A DNA stretch of 64,000 nt from Stakelama flava (GTDB lineage: Bacteria; Pseudomonadota; Alphaproteobacteria; Sphingomonadales; Sphingomonadaceae): contig NZ_JAHWZX010000003.1 of the NCBI RefSeq assembly GCF_019351405.1, positions 1 to 64,000 on the forward strand, given 5' to 3'. A program made the translations under genes and the position numbers. The notes below the pieces were generated by a model that ran no database searches, had not been told where the DNA came from, and saw only the letters and a program-made list of their open reading frames with translations. Position 1 is the first letter of the stretch; each line of letters begins with the position of its first letter. Shown here piece after piece: positions 42,798 through 52,688 of this stretch.

Positions 42798-43651
42798 ACC
42801 GAGGTTTCTGGCGTAATCCGATGACCCTTGCCGTCGCGGCGCTGGTCGTCGTGATCATCCTGCTCAACACCTTCACGATCGTCCCCGAATACCGGCAGGC
42901 GGTGGTGTTCCGTTTCCAGCAGCCGATCAAGACGGTGAACCGCTGGAAGCCCAATACGCCGCTGGGACGCAGCGGTGCGGGCGTGATCGCCAAAATTCCG
43001 TTCGTCGATCGCGTGGTATGGGTGGACAAGCGAGTCCTCGACCTCGAACTCGACAATCAGCCGGTGCTCTCGACCGACCAGCTCCGGCTGGAAGTCGACG
43101 CGTTCGCGCGGTTTCGAATCACCGATCCGCTGCGCATGGTCGTGACCGCCGGTTCGGAAGACGCGGTGCGAACCGCGCTTTCACCGCTCCTTGGTTCGGC
43201 GCTTCGCAACGAACTGGGCAAGCGCGAATTCGCGGCACTGCTCAGCCCCGAACGCGGCCAGGTGATGGAAAATATCCAGGTCGGACTGAACCGGGTCGCC
43301 AGGCAATATGGCGTCCAGATCGTCGATGTGCGGATCAAGCATGCCGATCTGCCGTCAGGAAGTCCGCTCGACAGCGCGTTCCAGCGGATGCGCACCGCGC
43401 GTGAGCAGGAGGCGCTGACGATTCGCGCGCAGGGGCTGAAAACGGCACAGATCATTCGCGCCGATGCCGATGCGCAGGCGGCGAAAATCTATGCCGACAG
43501 TTTCGGAAAAGACCCGAAATTCTATGACTTCTGGCGTGCGATGCAGTCCTATCGCCATACCTTCGGCGTGGACGGCACGAACCCGGAAGGCAAATCGACG
43601 ATCATCCTTTCCCCTGATAATGAGTATCTGAAAGAATTCATGGGGCAGTAA
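42794..43651 (+). CDS. hflC: FtsH protease modulator HflC
   Basis: 285 residues: an N-terminal transmembrane segment (about 10-30, MTLAVAALVVVIILLNTFTI) and an SPFH domain, including FQQPIKTVNRWKPNTPLG and a coiled-coil region. It forms hetero-oligomers with HflK. The start overlaps hflK by ATGA. degP follows 97 bp downstream on the same strand, so the three genes may form one unit concerned with envelope proteolysis. Confidence 0.92.
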   Translation: MNRGFWRNPMTLAVAALVVVIILLNTFTIVPEYRQAVVFRFQQPIKTVNRWKPNTPLGRSGAGVIAKIPFVDRVVWVDKRVLDLELDNQPVLSTDQLRLEVDAFARFRITDPLRMVVTAGSEDAVRTALSPLLGSALRNELGKREFAALLSPERGQVMENIQVGLNRVARQYGVQIVDVRIKHADLPSGSPLDSAFQRMRTAREQEALTIRAQGLKTAQIIRADADAQAAKIYADSFGKDPKFYDFWRAMQSYRHTFGVDGTNPEGKSTIILSPDNEYLKEFMGQ

Positions 43652-43747
43652 GGCGCTGTCGTTTCGTTCATATTCAATCGAGGTTCAGCATTTTTGCGGC
43701 ATAGGGCGGCATCAATGCTCCCCATGTAACTGAGAGGACCGATATCC

Positions 43748-45268
43748 GTGCGCTACGCTTACGCGATCACCACCGCACTTCTCCTCGGCGGCGCTGCCGC
43801 GTCCATGACGCTTCAGCAGCCCGCGGGCGCCCAGACGGCGCAGAATGACGACAGCAATATGGCGCAGGTCGCGCCTCGCAACGGCGCGCCCTCCAGCTTC
43901 GCCGACATGGTAGAAAAGCTGCAGCCCGCCGTGGTGAACATCTCTACCACGCAAAAGGTGAAGGTGCAGGCCAACCCGTTCGCAGGCACGCCGTTCGAAC
44001 AGTTTTTCGGTCAGCAGGGCGGGGGCGGGCGTCCGATCACGCGCGAAGCCGAATCGCTCGGATCGGGCTTCCTGATCTCGCCCGATGGCTATGTCGTCAC
44101 CAATAACCATGTCATCGCGGCGGGAAGCGCCAACGCGGTCGTTCAGACGATCACCGTGACGCTGACCAATGGCAAGGAATACAAGGCGAAGCTGATCGGA
44201 AACGATCAGGCGTCCGACCTTGCGGTGCTGAAGATCGAGGGCAACAACCTGCCCTTCGTGAAGTTCGGCAATTCCGATTCGGCGCGGGTGGGCGACTGGA
44301 TCATCGCGATCGGTCAGCCCTTCGGCATCGGCTCTTCGGTCACCGCCGGTATCATCTCCGCTGTGCACCGCGTCACCGGTGGTGGCCCCTATGACCGCTT
44401 CATTCAGACCGATGCCGCGATCAATCGCGGCAATTCGGGCGGCCCGATGTTCGACATGCAGGGCAATGTGATCGGCATCAATTCGCAGATTCTCTCGCCG
44501 TCGGGCGGCAATGTCGGAATCGGTTTCGCGATTCCCGCGACCGAGGCGAAGCCGATCGTCGACACGCTGATGAAGGGCGGCACCGTCAAGCGCGGCTATC
44601 TGGGCGTCCAGATTCAGCCGATGACCGACGATATCTACGATGCGCTTGGCGTCGAAAAGGGCAAGGGCGAACTGCTCGCCGCCGTCGAACCGGGCGGCGC
44701 CGCCGCCAAGGCGGGCATGAAGCAGGGCGACCTGGTCCTGAAGGTCGATGGCAAGGACGTCACCCCCGACCAGTCGCTCAGCTATCTGGTCGCCAATGTG
44801 AAGCCGGGCCAGACGGTTCCGTTCGAACTGCTTCGCGACGGCAAGCATATGACGGTGCGCGCGACGCTGGATCAGCGGCCGCCCGAGGACGAGCTGACCC
44901 CGCTCAATCAGGACGATGACAGCGGCATTCCTCAGGGTCCCGATTCGCAGGCCGAAAGCCCGACCGCGTCGCTGGGCATCAGCGTGACCCAGCTGACCCC
45001 GCGCATTGCGCGCCAGCTTGGTGTTTCGGCCGATACCAAGGCGGTTGTCGTCCTGGGCGCCGACCCTTCGAGCGACGCGGCGCAAAAGGGCCTTAGCCGC
45101 GGTGACCTGATCTATTCGGCCAATCGTCAGCCGGTCACGTCTGCCGAGGAACTCGGCCGCGTAGTGGCGCAGGCCAAGGTCGCAGGGCGTAGCCAGGTGC
45201 TGCTGTACGTGCGGCACGATACGGTCAGCCGCTACATCGCGATCGGCATCGATAACGACGACGAATAA
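43748..45268 (+). CDS. degP: DegP/HtrA-family periplasmic serine protease
   Basis: 506 residues. A signal peptide (to about residue 30, ending GAQ), then a trypsin-like domain with catalytic His (NNHVIAAGSA), Asp (ASDLAVLKI) and Ser (RGNSGGPMFD), followed by two PDZ domains (YLGVQIQPMTDD region about 285-370; LGISVTQLTPR region about 410-500). It refolds or degrades misfolded periplasmic proteins. The start is GTG at 43748, after GAGAGGA; no ATG in frame fits better. It is followed by a strong bidirectional terminator. Confidence 0.92.
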   Translation: MRYAYAITTALLLGGAAASMTLQQPAGAQTAQNDDSNMAQVAPRNGAPSSFADMVEKLQPAVVNISTTQKVKVQANPFAGTPFEQFFGQQGGGGRPITREAESLGSGFLISPDGYVVTNNHVIAAGSANAVVQTITVTLTNGKEYKAKLIGNDQASDLAVLKIEGNNLPFVKFGNSDSARVGDWIIAIGQPFGIGSSVTAGIISAVHRVTGGGPYDRFIQTDAAINRGNSGGPMFDMQGNVIGINSQILSPSGGNVGIGFAIPATEAKPIVDTLMKGGTVKRGYLGVQIQPMTDDIYDALGVEKGKGELLAAVEPGGAAAKAGMKQGDLVLKVDGKDVTPDQSLSYLVANVKPGQTVPFELLRDGKHMTVRATLDQRPPEDELTPLNQDDDSGIPQGPDSQAESPTASLGISVTQLTPRIARQLGVSADTKAVVVLGADPSSDAAQKGLSRGDLIYSANRQPVTSAEELGRVVAQAKVAGRSQVLLYVRHDTVSRYIAIGIDNDDE

Positions 45269-45295
45269 GAAGCGTTTTTTCAGCGCTTCGCATCG

Positions 45296-45333
45296 AAAAA
45301 CTCCCGTCCGGATGACCGGGCGGGAGTTTTTTT
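45296..45333. terminator. Bidirectional rho-independent terminator shared by degP and dinB
   Basis: AAAAACTCCCG (45296-45306) is perfectly complementary to CGGGAGTTTTT (45321-45331). T-runs follow the stem on the plus strand and A-runs precede it, so it works in both directions. Its right edge overlaps the dinB stop codon. A smaller hairpin (GAAGCG/CGCTTC) lies just upstream. Confidence 0.9.
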
Positions 45334-46420
45334 ACAGCGGCAAGCCGGGTTGAACCTCTGCTTCCCCCTCGCCGGGACGGAAGATTCCCGACAGCGTCAG
45401 TCCGAGCAGACGGATGCCGAGCCGGGTAGGCAGGAACTGGTCGAGAAGCTGTTCGCCGATCGCCAGAAAGGTCGCGCTGCCGTCCACTTCCTGCGCGAAG
45501 CTGATCGCGCGGGTGCGGGTGGTGAAATCGGCGAAACGGATTTTCAGCGTCACCGTGCGTCCGCGCGTATCGCTGCGTTCGACCCGTTCCCATGCCGCGT
45601 CCGCCACCCGTGCCAATGCGTCGCGCAGCGCCGCACGGTCGCGCAAATCCTCTCCGAACGTGCGCTCGGCACCCACCGACTTTCGCGGCCGGTCCGGACG
45701 CACGGGCCGGTGGTCCTCCCCCCGCGCCGCGCCATACAGATAGTCCGCGCTTGAACGGAAATGGGCTTTCAGAAAATCCAGGCTCTTGCCCGCAAGGTCC
45801 GCGCCGGTACGGATGCCCAGCCGCTCCATCTTCGTCGCGGTCACCGGCCCGACGCCATGGAAGCGTCGGATCGGCAGCGTGGCGACGAAAGCAGCGCCCT
45901 TTGCGGGCGGAATGATGCACATGCCATCGGGCTTGTTCTGGTCGGACGCCAGCTTCGCGATGAACTTGTTGTACGACACCCCGGCCGAAGCGGTGAGGTG
46001 CGTTTCTTCGCGGATGCGGGCACGGATCTGCTGCGCGATCGCGCTTGCCGAACCAAGGCTGTGCCGGTCCTCCGTCACGTCCAGATACGCTTCGTCGAGC
46101 GAGAGCGGTTCGATCAGGTCGGTATAGTCAGCGAAGATATCGCGAATCTGCTGCGACACCGCGCGATAGACGTCGAAGCGCGAGGAAACGAAGATCAGGC
46201 CGGGACAGCGGCGCTGTGCGGTGACCGACGGCATCGCCGACTTCACCCCGTATTTGCGCGCTTCGTAACTCGCCGCCGCCACCACGCCGCGCGCCTTTGC
46301 GCTGCCCACCGCCACCGGGCGCCCGCGAAGCGCGGGATTGTCGCGTTGTTCGACGCTGGCGAAAAACGCATCCATATCGACATGGATGATTTTGCGGATG
46401 GGGGGCGGATCGTCGGCCAT
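45332..46420 (-). CDS. dinB: DNA polymerase IV
   Basis: 362 residues of the Y-family. The palm motifs are present: KIIHVDMDAFFASVEQ with catalytic Asp, SLDEAYLDVTED with the Asp/Glu pair, and a helix-hairpin-helix and little-finger region. It synthesises across lesions during the SOS response. ATG at 46420 (MADDPPPIRK) is preferred over 46441. A perfect SOS box at 46456-46470 lies 36 bp upstream, so LexA control is expected. It ends inside the shared terminator with degP. Confidence 0.95.
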   Translation of the reverse strand: MADDPPPIRKIIHVDMDAFFASVEQRDNPALRGRPVAVGSAKARGVVAAASYEARKYGVKSAMPSVTAQRRCPGLIFVSSRFDVYRAVSQQIRDIFADYTDLIEPLSLDEAYLDVTEDRHSLGSASAIAQQIRARIREETHLTASAGVSYNKFIAKLASDQNKPDGMCIIPPAKGAAFVATLPIRRFHGVGPVTATKMERLGIRTGADLAGKSLDFLKAHFRSSADYLYGAARGEDHRPVRPDRPRKSVGAERTFGEDLRDRAALRDALARVADAAWERVERSDTRGRTVTLKIRFADFTTRTRAISFAQEVDGSATFLAIGEQLLDQFLPTRLGIRLLGLTLSGIFRPGEGEAEVQPGLPL

Positions 46421-46455
46421 GCTGCTATATGTTTCCGCCATAGCGCGGCTAGCGC

Positions 46456-46470
46456 GAACATGCCATGAAC
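46456..46470. promoter_or_regulatory. SOS box (LexA site) between dinB and the OPT gene
   Basis: GAAC (46456-46459), seven bases and GAAC (46467-46470) read as GTTC-N7-GTTC on the other strand, the alphaproteobacterial LexA consensus. The site is 36 bp before the dinB start and 36 bp before the OPT-transporter start, so it could affect both divergent genes. Confidence 0.7.
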
Positions 46471-46505
46471 GCCTGCAGGATTGCGGCAGTAAAGCGGGGA
46501 ACGGG

Positions 46506-48476
46506 ATGAGCGACACGAAGCGGGCCGGGACGGCCAGCGGATCACCGGCGGAACTGACGCTACGCGGTATCTTGCTGGGCGGGGTCATCACGCTGCTGTT
46601 CACCGCCGCCAATGTCTATCTGGGGCTGAAGGTCGGGCTGACCTTCGCCACGTCGATCCCCGCCGCCGTCATTTCGATGGCGATCCTGCGCGGGTTCAAG
46701 GATTCGACCATCTGGGAAAACAATATCGTCCAGACGGTGGCGAGCGCCGCCGGAACGCTCGCCGCGATCATCTTCGTGCTCCCCGGCCTCGTCATGATCG
46801 GCTGGTGGCAGGGCTTTCCCTATTGGACGACCGCGGCGATCACGGGCACCGGCGGCATATTGGGGGTGCTGTTCTCGGTGCCGCTTCGCCGCGCGCTCGT
46901 CGTCGATACCGACCTTCCCTATCCCGAAGGCAAGGCGGCGGCAGAGGTGCTGAAAGTCGGGTCCGAATCGCGTGAGGGCGCTGCGGAAAGCGCCAAGGGA
47001 TTGTCGGTGCTGCTGTGGAACGGGCTTGCCAGCGCCGGCTATGCGATATTGACGCAAACGCGGCTGTTCGCAGGCGAAGCGGCGACCTGGTTCCGCGTCG
47101 GTGGCGGCGCGACGGGGGGTGGATTCACGCTATCCTTCGCGCTGCTGGGCGTAGGCCATCTGGTCGGTATTTCGGTTGGCCTCGCCATGTTCGTCGGCGT
47201 GATCGTCAGTTCGGGTATCCTGCTTCCCATCCTCACTGCACAGAACCCGCTTCCCGGCGGTCCCGAAGCCTGGGCGGGGCAGATTTTCGGCGACGATGTC
47301 CGCTTTTTCGGCGCAGGGGTTATCGGCGTCGCCGCGATCTGGACGCTGCTTCGGATCGCAGGGCCGGTAATCGGCGGGGTGCGCTCCGCGATGGCAGCAA
47401 GCCGCGCGCGCCATGCGGGCGAAGCGCTGTCGGTCGAGGAGCGTGATCTGCCGATCGCGATCGTGGGCGCGGGGTCGCTTGTCATGCTGCTGGCGATCGG
47501 GTGGCTGCTCTATTCGGTGATCGCGTCGGGACCGCTTGCCGGGTCGGAGGTGTCGCTGATCGCGGGCGCAGTCATTTTCGTGGGCGTCATCGGCCTGCTG
47601 ATCGCGGCGGTTACCGGTTATATGGCGGGGCTGATCGGCGCATCAAATTCGCCGGTTTCGGGAATCGGCATCCTGTCGGTGGTTGCCGCCGCGCTGATGC
47701 TCGCCGGGATGTTCGGCCGTGACACTGGCCCCGACACCACCGCCGCGCTGGTCGCCTATGCGCTGATCGTCACAGGCGTGGTGTTCGGCGTTGCGACGAT
47801 TTCGAACGATAATCTTCAGGATCTGAAGACCGGGCAACTGGTTGGCGCGACGCCATGGAAGCAGCAGGTGGCGCTGGTGATCGGGGTGGTGTTCGGTTCG
47901 ATCATCATCCCGCCCGTGCTCGACCTGCTCAACACCGCGTTCGGGTTTGCAGGCGCACCGGGGGCGGGGCCGAATGCGCTGCCCGCCCCGCAGGCCGCGC
48001 TGATTTCGGCACTGGCCAAGGGCGTGCTGGGCGGCGACCTCAACTGGGCGATGATCGGCTGGGGCGCGGTCGCAGGCGTGATCTTCGTGATGCTGGACGA
48101 AGTGCTTGGCGCGGCGGGGCGGATGCGCCTGCCGCCGCTCGCGGTTGGGATCGGCGTGTACCTACCGATGTCGCTGATGCTGCCGGTATCAACCGGCGCG
48201 CTGATCGGCTGGTTCTACGATCGCTGGGCGGAGAAGCGGCGCGACAGCGAATTCGCGCTTCGCATGGGCGTGCTCACCGCGACCGGCATGATCGTTGGCG
48301 AAAGCCTGTGGGGCGTGGTGTTTGCCGGGATTGTAGCGGGGTCGGGTAGCAGCGGCGCGATGGCGCTGGCGGGCGATGGCTTCCAAACCCCCGCGCTGCT
48401 GCTCGGCGTCCTGCTTTTCGCGGGCCTTCTCGCCTTCCTCTACCGCCGCACCCGGCGATTGGTGGTGAGCGACTGA
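46506..48476 (+). CDS. OPT-family oligopeptide transporter
   Basis: 656 residues with about 15 hydrophobic segments. Signature segments of the bacterial OPT branch are present, such as TAANVYLGLKVGLTFATSIP near the N-terminus, SIWENN-type STIWENNIVQTVASAAGT, and FGVATISNDNLQDLKTGQLV. OPT proteins move peptides or metal-ligand complexes into the cytoplasm; the substrate is not predictable. ATG at 46506 follows GGGGAAC. A CACCCTTCGACAAGCTCAGG-type repeat follows about 40 bp after the stop. Confidence 0.88.
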   Translation: MSDTKRAGTASGSPAELTLRGILLGGVITLLFTAANVYLGLKVGLTFATSIPAAVISMAILRGFKDSTIWENNIVQTVASAAGTLAAIIFVLPGLVMIGWWQGFPYWTTAAITGTGGILGVLFSVPLRRALVVDTDLPYPEGKAAAEVLKVGSESREGAAESAKGLSVLLWNGLASAGYAILTQTRLFAGEAATWFRVGGGATGGGFTLSFALLGVGHLVGISVGLAMFVGVIVSSGILLPILTAQNPLPGGPEAWAGQIFGDDVRFFGAGVIGVAAIWTLLRIAGPVIGGVRSAMAASRARHAGEALSVEERDLPIAIVGAGSLVMLLAIGWLLYSVIASGPLAGSEVSLIAGAVIFVGVIGLLIAAVTGYMAGLIGASNSPVSGIGILSVVAAALMLAGMFGRDTGPDTTAALVAYALIVTGVVFGVATISNDNLQDLKTGQLVGATPWKQQVALVIGVVFGSIIIPPVLDLLNTAFGFAGAPGAGPNALPAPQAALISALAKGVLGGDLNWAMIGWGAVAGVIFVMLDEVLGAAGRMRLPPLAVGIGVYLPMSLMLPVSTGALIGWFYDRWAEKRRDSEFALRMGVLTATGMIVGESLWGVVFAGIVAGSGSSGAMALAGDGFQTPALLLGVLLFAGLLAFLYRRTRRLVVSD

Positions 48477-48512
48477 GCCACCGTTGTTCTCTCTTGTTGT
48501 CAGAAAGAAAGA

Positions 48513-48541
48513 CCACCCTTCGACAAGCTCAGGGTGAACGG
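48513..48541. repeat. Short palindromic intergenic repeat (CACCCT...AGGGTG)
   Basis: CACCCT (48514-48519) and AGGGTG (48531-48536) flank TCGACAAGCTC. Sequences of the form CCCTTCGACAAGCTCAGGG are dispersed in many proteobacterial genomes. It sits between the stops of the OPT and queF genes, a typical location for such elements, where it can also act as an mRNA hairpin. Confidence 0.55.
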
Positions 48542-48564
48542 GGGTAAGAAATGACAGTGTCGGC

Positions 48565-49011
48565 TTACCCCCGCCCGCGATATCCCGGCACGCCCTGATC
48601 GGGCAGCCATAGCCCCTCGGGCGGCGGGCCGCTCTGCCAGAACACGTCGATCGGGATGCCGCCGCGCGGATACCAATACCCGCCGATGCGCAGCCAGTGC
48701 GGCGCCATTTCGGAGAACAGCCGCTCACCGATGCCGACCGTGCAATCCTCGTGAAATGCCGCATGGTTGCGGAATGCGCCGAGGAACAGCTTGAGCGACT
48801 TCGATTCGACGATCGTTTCCTTCGGCGCGTAATCGATCACCAGATGCGCGAAATCGGGCTGTCCCGTCACCGGGCAGAGCGAGGTGAATTCGGGCGCGGT
48901 GAAGCGCACCAGATACGGCTTTCCGGTGCGCGGATTGGGAACATAATCGAGCTCCGCCGCTTCGGGAGAGGCGGGTAGCGGGCTTTCCTTGCCAAGATGC
49001 TTGGGTGTCAT
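48565..49011 (-). CDS. queF: NADPH-dependent 7-cyano-7-deazaguanine reductase QueF (unimodular)
   Basis: 148 residues, the short form of QueF, which reduces preQ0 to preQ1 in queuosine synthesis using NADPH. The active-site Cys46 is in [13 protein letters not shown] with Asp53, and the binding Glu lies in [12 protein letters not shown]. The tunnelling-fold length fits the unimodular subfamily. ATG at 49011 is preferred to the longer reading to 49059, which overlaps the photolyase start. It is divergent from the photolyase with 38 bp between the starts. Confidence 0.92.
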   Translation of the reverse strand: MTPKHLGKESPLPASPEAAELDYVPNPRTGKPYLVRFTAPEFTSLCPVTGQPDFAHLVIDYAPKETIVESKSLKLFLGAFRNHAAFHEDCTVGIGERLFSEMAPHWLRIGGYWYPRGGIPIDVFWQSGPPPEGLWLPDQGVPGYRGRG

Positions 49012-49049
49012 GTCCCGCGATGTAGGGATGAAAGGCGGCCAAGGGAATA

Positions 49050-50597
49050 ATGACGACAACGCTCATCCCCATTCTTGGCGACCAGCTTACCCCTGATATC
49101 TCCTCGCTCGACGGCGCTGACCCCGATACCAGCGTCGTGCTGATGATGGAGGTTGCGGACGAAACGACGTATGTCAGTCATCACAAGGCGAAGATCGCGT
49201 TCATCCTGTCCGCCATGCGCCACCATGCCGCGCGGCTTCGCCAACTCGGCTGGACGGTCGAATATGTGAAGCTCGACGATCCCGACAATTCGGGCAGCTT
49301 CACCGGCGAAGTCGCGCGCGCGGTGGAACGCCATTCACCGGACCGCATCGTCGTGACGGAAGCCGGCGAATGGCGGGTCGCCGCAATGCTCGACCAATGG
49401 GAAACGCGGTTCGAGGCGGAGGTGGAGATACGGCCCGACACCCGCTTCATCGCCACCCATGCCGATTTCGACGACTGGGCAGAGGGGCGCAGTCAGCTTC
49501 GCATGGAATATTTCTACCGCGAGATGCGGCGCAAGACCGGGCTGCTGATGGATGGCGACAAGCCTGAAGGCGACAAATGGAATTATGACAAGGCGAACCG
49601 CAAGCCGCCGCCGGGCGGCACGCTCGACATGCCGCGCCCGATCGAGTTCCAGCCAGATGACGTGACGCGTGAGGTGATAGACATGGTCGCGAAACGTTTC
49701 GCCGACCATCCCGGAAGCCTCGATTCCTTCCATTTCGCGGTCACGCATGAAGAGGCGATGCGCGCCAAACGTCAGTTTCTCGATCACGCGCTGCCGTGTT
49801 TCGGCGACTATCAGGATGCGATGCTGACCGGCGAACCGTTTCTGTGGCACTCGATCCTGTCGCCCTATATCAACTGCGGCCTGCTCGATCCGCTCGACCT
49901 GTGCCGCGACGTTGCCGAGCGATATGCCGACGGCAAGGTGCCGCTCAATTCAGCCGAAGGGTTCATCCGACAGATCATCGGATGGCGTGAATATGTGCGC
50001 GGCATCTATTGGCGCGAAGGCCCCGATTATGTGGCCCGCAACTTCCTGAACGCGAAGCGCGACCTGCCCGGTGTCTATTGGACCGGCGACACCGACATGC
50101 ACTGCCTGTCCCAGGCGATCGGCCAGACGCTCGATCACGCCTATGCCCACCATATCCAGCGGCTGATGATCACCGGCAATTTCGCGCTGCTGATCGGTGC
50201 GGACCCCAAACAGGTGCATGAATGGTATCTGGAAGTGTATGCCGACGCCTATGAATGGGTCGAGCTTCCCAACACGCTGGGCATGACGCAGTTTGGCGAT
50301 GGCGGGCTTCTCGCATCCAAACCCTATGCGTCGTCGGGCAGCTATATCGACCGGATGTCGGACTATTGCACGCACTGCCGCTATGACGTGAAGCAGCGCA
50401 CGGGCGAGGATGCCTGCCCGTTCAACGCGCTGTACTGGGATTTCCTTGCGCGCAACGAGGACAAGCTGGGCGACAATCGTCGCCTTTCCATGCCCTATCG
50501 CAGCTGGGAAAAAATGGATGCCGACACGAAACGCAGCTTGCGGGCTTCGGCGCGCGCGTTTCTCGACCGGCTCGACGGCGCGTCCGGCGCAGATTAG
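49050..50597 (+). CDS. FeS-type bacterial photolyase/cryptochrome (PhrB-like)
   Basis: 515 residues of the FeS-BCP branch. Four cysteines that would bind a 4Fe-4S cluster are at 352 (DMHCLSQ), 440 and 443 (DYCTHCRYD) and 456 (EDACPFN). They sit two residues on from the numbering of the characterised Agrobacterium PhrB, from memory. The N-terminal part is the Rossmann-like antenna-binding domain and the C-terminal half binds FAD ([52 protein letters not shown]). Members repair 6-4 photoproducts. ATG at 49050 follows AAGGGAA. Confidence 0.92.
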   Translation: MTTTLIPILGDQLTPDISSLDGADPDTSVVLMMEVADETTYVSHHKAKIAFILSAMRHHAARLRQLGWTVEYVKLDDPDNSGSFTGEVARAVERHSPDRIVVTEAGEWRVAAMLDQWETRFEAEVEIRPDTRFIATHADFDDWAEGRSQLRMEYFYREMRRKTGLLMDGDKPEGDKWNYDKANRKPPPGGTLDMPRPIEFQPDDVTREVIDMVAKRFADHPGSLDSFHFAVTHEEAMRAKRQFLDHALPCFGDYQDAMLTGEPFLWHSILSPYINCGLLDPLDLCRDVAERYADGKVPLNSAEGFIRQIIGWREYVRGIYWREGPDYVARNFLNAKRDLPGVYWTGDTDMHCLSQAIGQTLDHAYAHHIQRLMITGNFALLIGADPKQVHEWYLEVYADAYEWVELPNTLGMTQFGDGGLLASKPYASSGSYIDRMSDYCTHCRYDVKQRTGEDACPFNALYWDFLARNEDKLGDNRRLSMPYRSWEKMDADTKRSLRASARAFLDRLDGASGAD

Positions 50598-50652
50598 AAC
50601 TGTTCCCGACTGCGGCGGGGCGAACGGGTTTCACAGCATGGAGGAAGCGGTC

Positions 50653-51492
50653 ATGGAATCACTTGTGTCGCCGCAATGGCTTGCGGACGAAACGGGCGCA
50701 GCGGATCTGCGCATCGTCGATGCCAGCTGGTTCCTGCCCGATATGGGCCGCGATGCGCGCGCTGAATATGAGCGGCGGCATATTCCCGGTGCGGTGTTCC
50801 TGAACCTTGCCGATGTCAGCGACAGCGAAAGCAGCCTGCCGATGATGCTGTCGTCCGCCGATATGTTCGCGGATCGCATGAGCGCGCTTGGGCTGGGCGA
50901 TGGCTGCCGGATCGTGGTCTATGACAATTCGCCCTTGCATACTGCGGCGCGCGCATGGTGGATGCTTCGCCTGTACGGCGCGCAGCGGGTCGCGATCCTC
51001 GACGGTGGCCTTGCCCGATGGGAGGCGGAGGGCCGCCCGCTGGAAAGCGGAGCCGATACCCTGCCGCCGCGCCGCTTCGCCGGGGCGAGGGACGATCGCG
51101 GCGTTCGCGATCTGGCCGCGATGAAAGCCAATCTTTCCAGCGGGGCGGAGCAAGTGGTCGATGCCCGCTCGCCCGCGCGGTTTGCCGGAGCCGAAGCGGA
51201 AAGCCGCCCCGGCGTCGAACCGGGTCACATACCGGGCGCGAAAAATGTCTATTACGCCGATCTGTTCCGCGAAGACGGCACATGGAAGCGCGGCGCGGAC
51301 CTGCGCCAGGCGTTTGAAGATGCGGGGGTGGAAATTGATCGGCCGGTCGTCACCACCTGCGGTTCGGGCGTGACGGCGGCGGTGCTGCTTTTCGGCCTGC
51401 ACCTGCTTGGCAACGAAGCGGCGCTGTACGATGGAAGCTGGACCGAATGGGGTGCGGACCCCGACACGCCCAAACAGACGGGGATCATGTGA
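50653..51492 (+). CDS. sseA: 3-mercaptopyruvate sulfurtransferase (SseA-like)
   Basis: 279 residues: two rhodanese domains in tandem. The N-terminal one has AEYERRHIPGAVFLNL; the C-terminal one ends with the catalytic Cys236 in CGSGVTAAVLLFGL, the loop of MST-type enzymes. It moves sulphur from 3-mercaptopyruvate to thiols or cyanide. ATG at 50653 follows GAGGAAG and is preferred to ATG at 50638. The stop overlaps metC by GTGA. Confidence 0.9.
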   Translation: MESLVSPQWLADETGAADLRIVDASWFLPDMGRDARAEYERRHIPGAVFLNLADVSDSESSLPMMLSSADMFADRMSALGLGDGCRIVVYDNSPLHTAARAWWMLRLYGAQRVAILDGGLARWEAEGRPLESGADTLPPRRFAGARDDRGVRDLAAMKANLSSGAEQVVDARSPARFAGAEAESRPGVEPGHIPGAKNVYYADLFREDGTWKRGADLRQAFEDAGVEIDRPVVTTCGSGVTAAVLLFGLHLLGNEAALYDGSWTEWGADPDTPKQTGIM

Positions 51493-52688
51493 GCAGCGAA
51501 CACGCGAAGAATATCGAAACGGCGACGCGGCTGGTAACGGCGGGGCGGCGCAAGGAATGGACGCAGGGTATCGTCAATCCGCCGGTCTGGCGCGCATCGA
51601 CGATCCTGTACGACAGCGTCGCCGATATGCGTGCCAACGCCGCGCGCGACACCCATCATCGCCTGTTCTACGGCCGGCGCGGAACGCCCACCCAATGGGC
51701 GCTTGCCGACGCGCTGACCGAGCTGGAACCCGGCGCGGAGGCGACGTTCCTGTATCCCAGCGGCGTTGCGGCGATTTCAGCGGCGCTGCTGTCGGTGCTG
51801 TCGCCCGGCGACGAATTGCTGCTTCCCGACAGCGTGTATGATCCCACCCGCGGCTTCGCGACCGGCATGCTGAAGCGGTTCGGGATCGAAACGCGTTTCT
51901 ACGACCCGCTGATCGGGGCGGGCATCGCCGATATGATCGGGGAAAATACCCGCGCCATCTTTATGGAAAGCCCGGGCAGCCTGACGTTCGAGGTGCAGGA
52001 CATTCCAGCGATCGTCGCGGCCGCGAAGGCGCGGGGGATCGTGACGCTGCTCGACAATACCTGGGCGACGCCGCTTTATTTTCCGGCGATCGAAAAGGGC
52101 ATCGACCTGACCATCCTTGCCTGCACCAAATATGTCGTGGGCCATTCCGACGCGATGCTGGGTTCGGTGACGACGACCGCGCAATATTGGCACCAGCTTC
52201 GTTCGACCAGCTTCGCGCTGGGGCAGGTGGTGAGCGCCGACGACGCCTATCTCGGCTCGCGCGGGTTGCGCACCATGGGGGTGCGGCTCGCGCATCACGG
52301 CAAAAGCGCGCTGGAAATCGCCCAATGGCTGAAAACCCGGCCGGAGGTTGCGCGCGTCCTTCACCCCGCGCTCGACGATTGTCCGGGAAGCGATATCTTC
52401 CATCGCGATTTCAAGGGCGCGTCGGGGCTGTTCGCGTTCGTGCTGAACGGCGGCGACGATGCCGGGCGGGTGGCGTTGCTCGACGGGCTGGAATTGTTCG
52501 GAATGGGATATAGCTGGGGCGGTTTCGAAAGCCTTGCCACGCCAATGGATCCCGACCGCATCCGCACCGCCACGACATGGCAGGCCGAAGGGCCGGCGAT
52601 CCGGCTGCAGATCGGGCTGGAGGACACCGGCGATCTGATCGCGGACCTTGCCGCCGGGCTGGACCGGTTCGCGGCGGCCGGCGGATGA
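51489..52688 (+). CDS. metC: Cystathionine beta-lyase
   Basis: 399 residues of the gamma-family PLP enzymes. The PLP-binding lysine is Lys214 in ILACTKYVVGHSDAMLGSV. Substrate-binding loops include LYPSGVAAISAALL and DNTWATPLYF. It splits cystathionine into homocysteine, pyruvate and ammonia in methionine synthesis. The start is GTG at 51489, overlapping the sseA stop; an in-frame ATG at 51447 lies inside sseA. Its end overlaps mscS by ATGA. Both metC and sseA handle sulphur amino acids, which explains the order. Confidence 0.92.
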   Translation: MSSEHAKNIETATRLVTAGRRKEWTQGIVNPPVWRASTILYDSVADMRANAARDTHHRLFYGRRGTPTQWALADALTELEPGAEATFLYPSGVAAISAALLSVLSPGDELLLPDSVYDPTRGFATGMLKRFGIETRFYDPLIGAGIADMIGENTRAIFMESPGSLTFEVQDIPAIVAAAKARGIVTLLDNTWATPLYFPAIEKGIDLTILACTKYVVGHSDAMLGSVTTTAQYWHQLRSTSFALGQVVSADDAYLGSRGLRTMGVRLAHHGKSALEIAQWLKTRPEVARVLHPALDDCPGSDIFHRDFKGASGLFAFVLNGGDDAGRVALLDGLELFGMGYSWGGFESLATPMDPDRIRTATTWQAEGPAIRLQIGLEDTGDLIADLAAGLDRFAAAGG

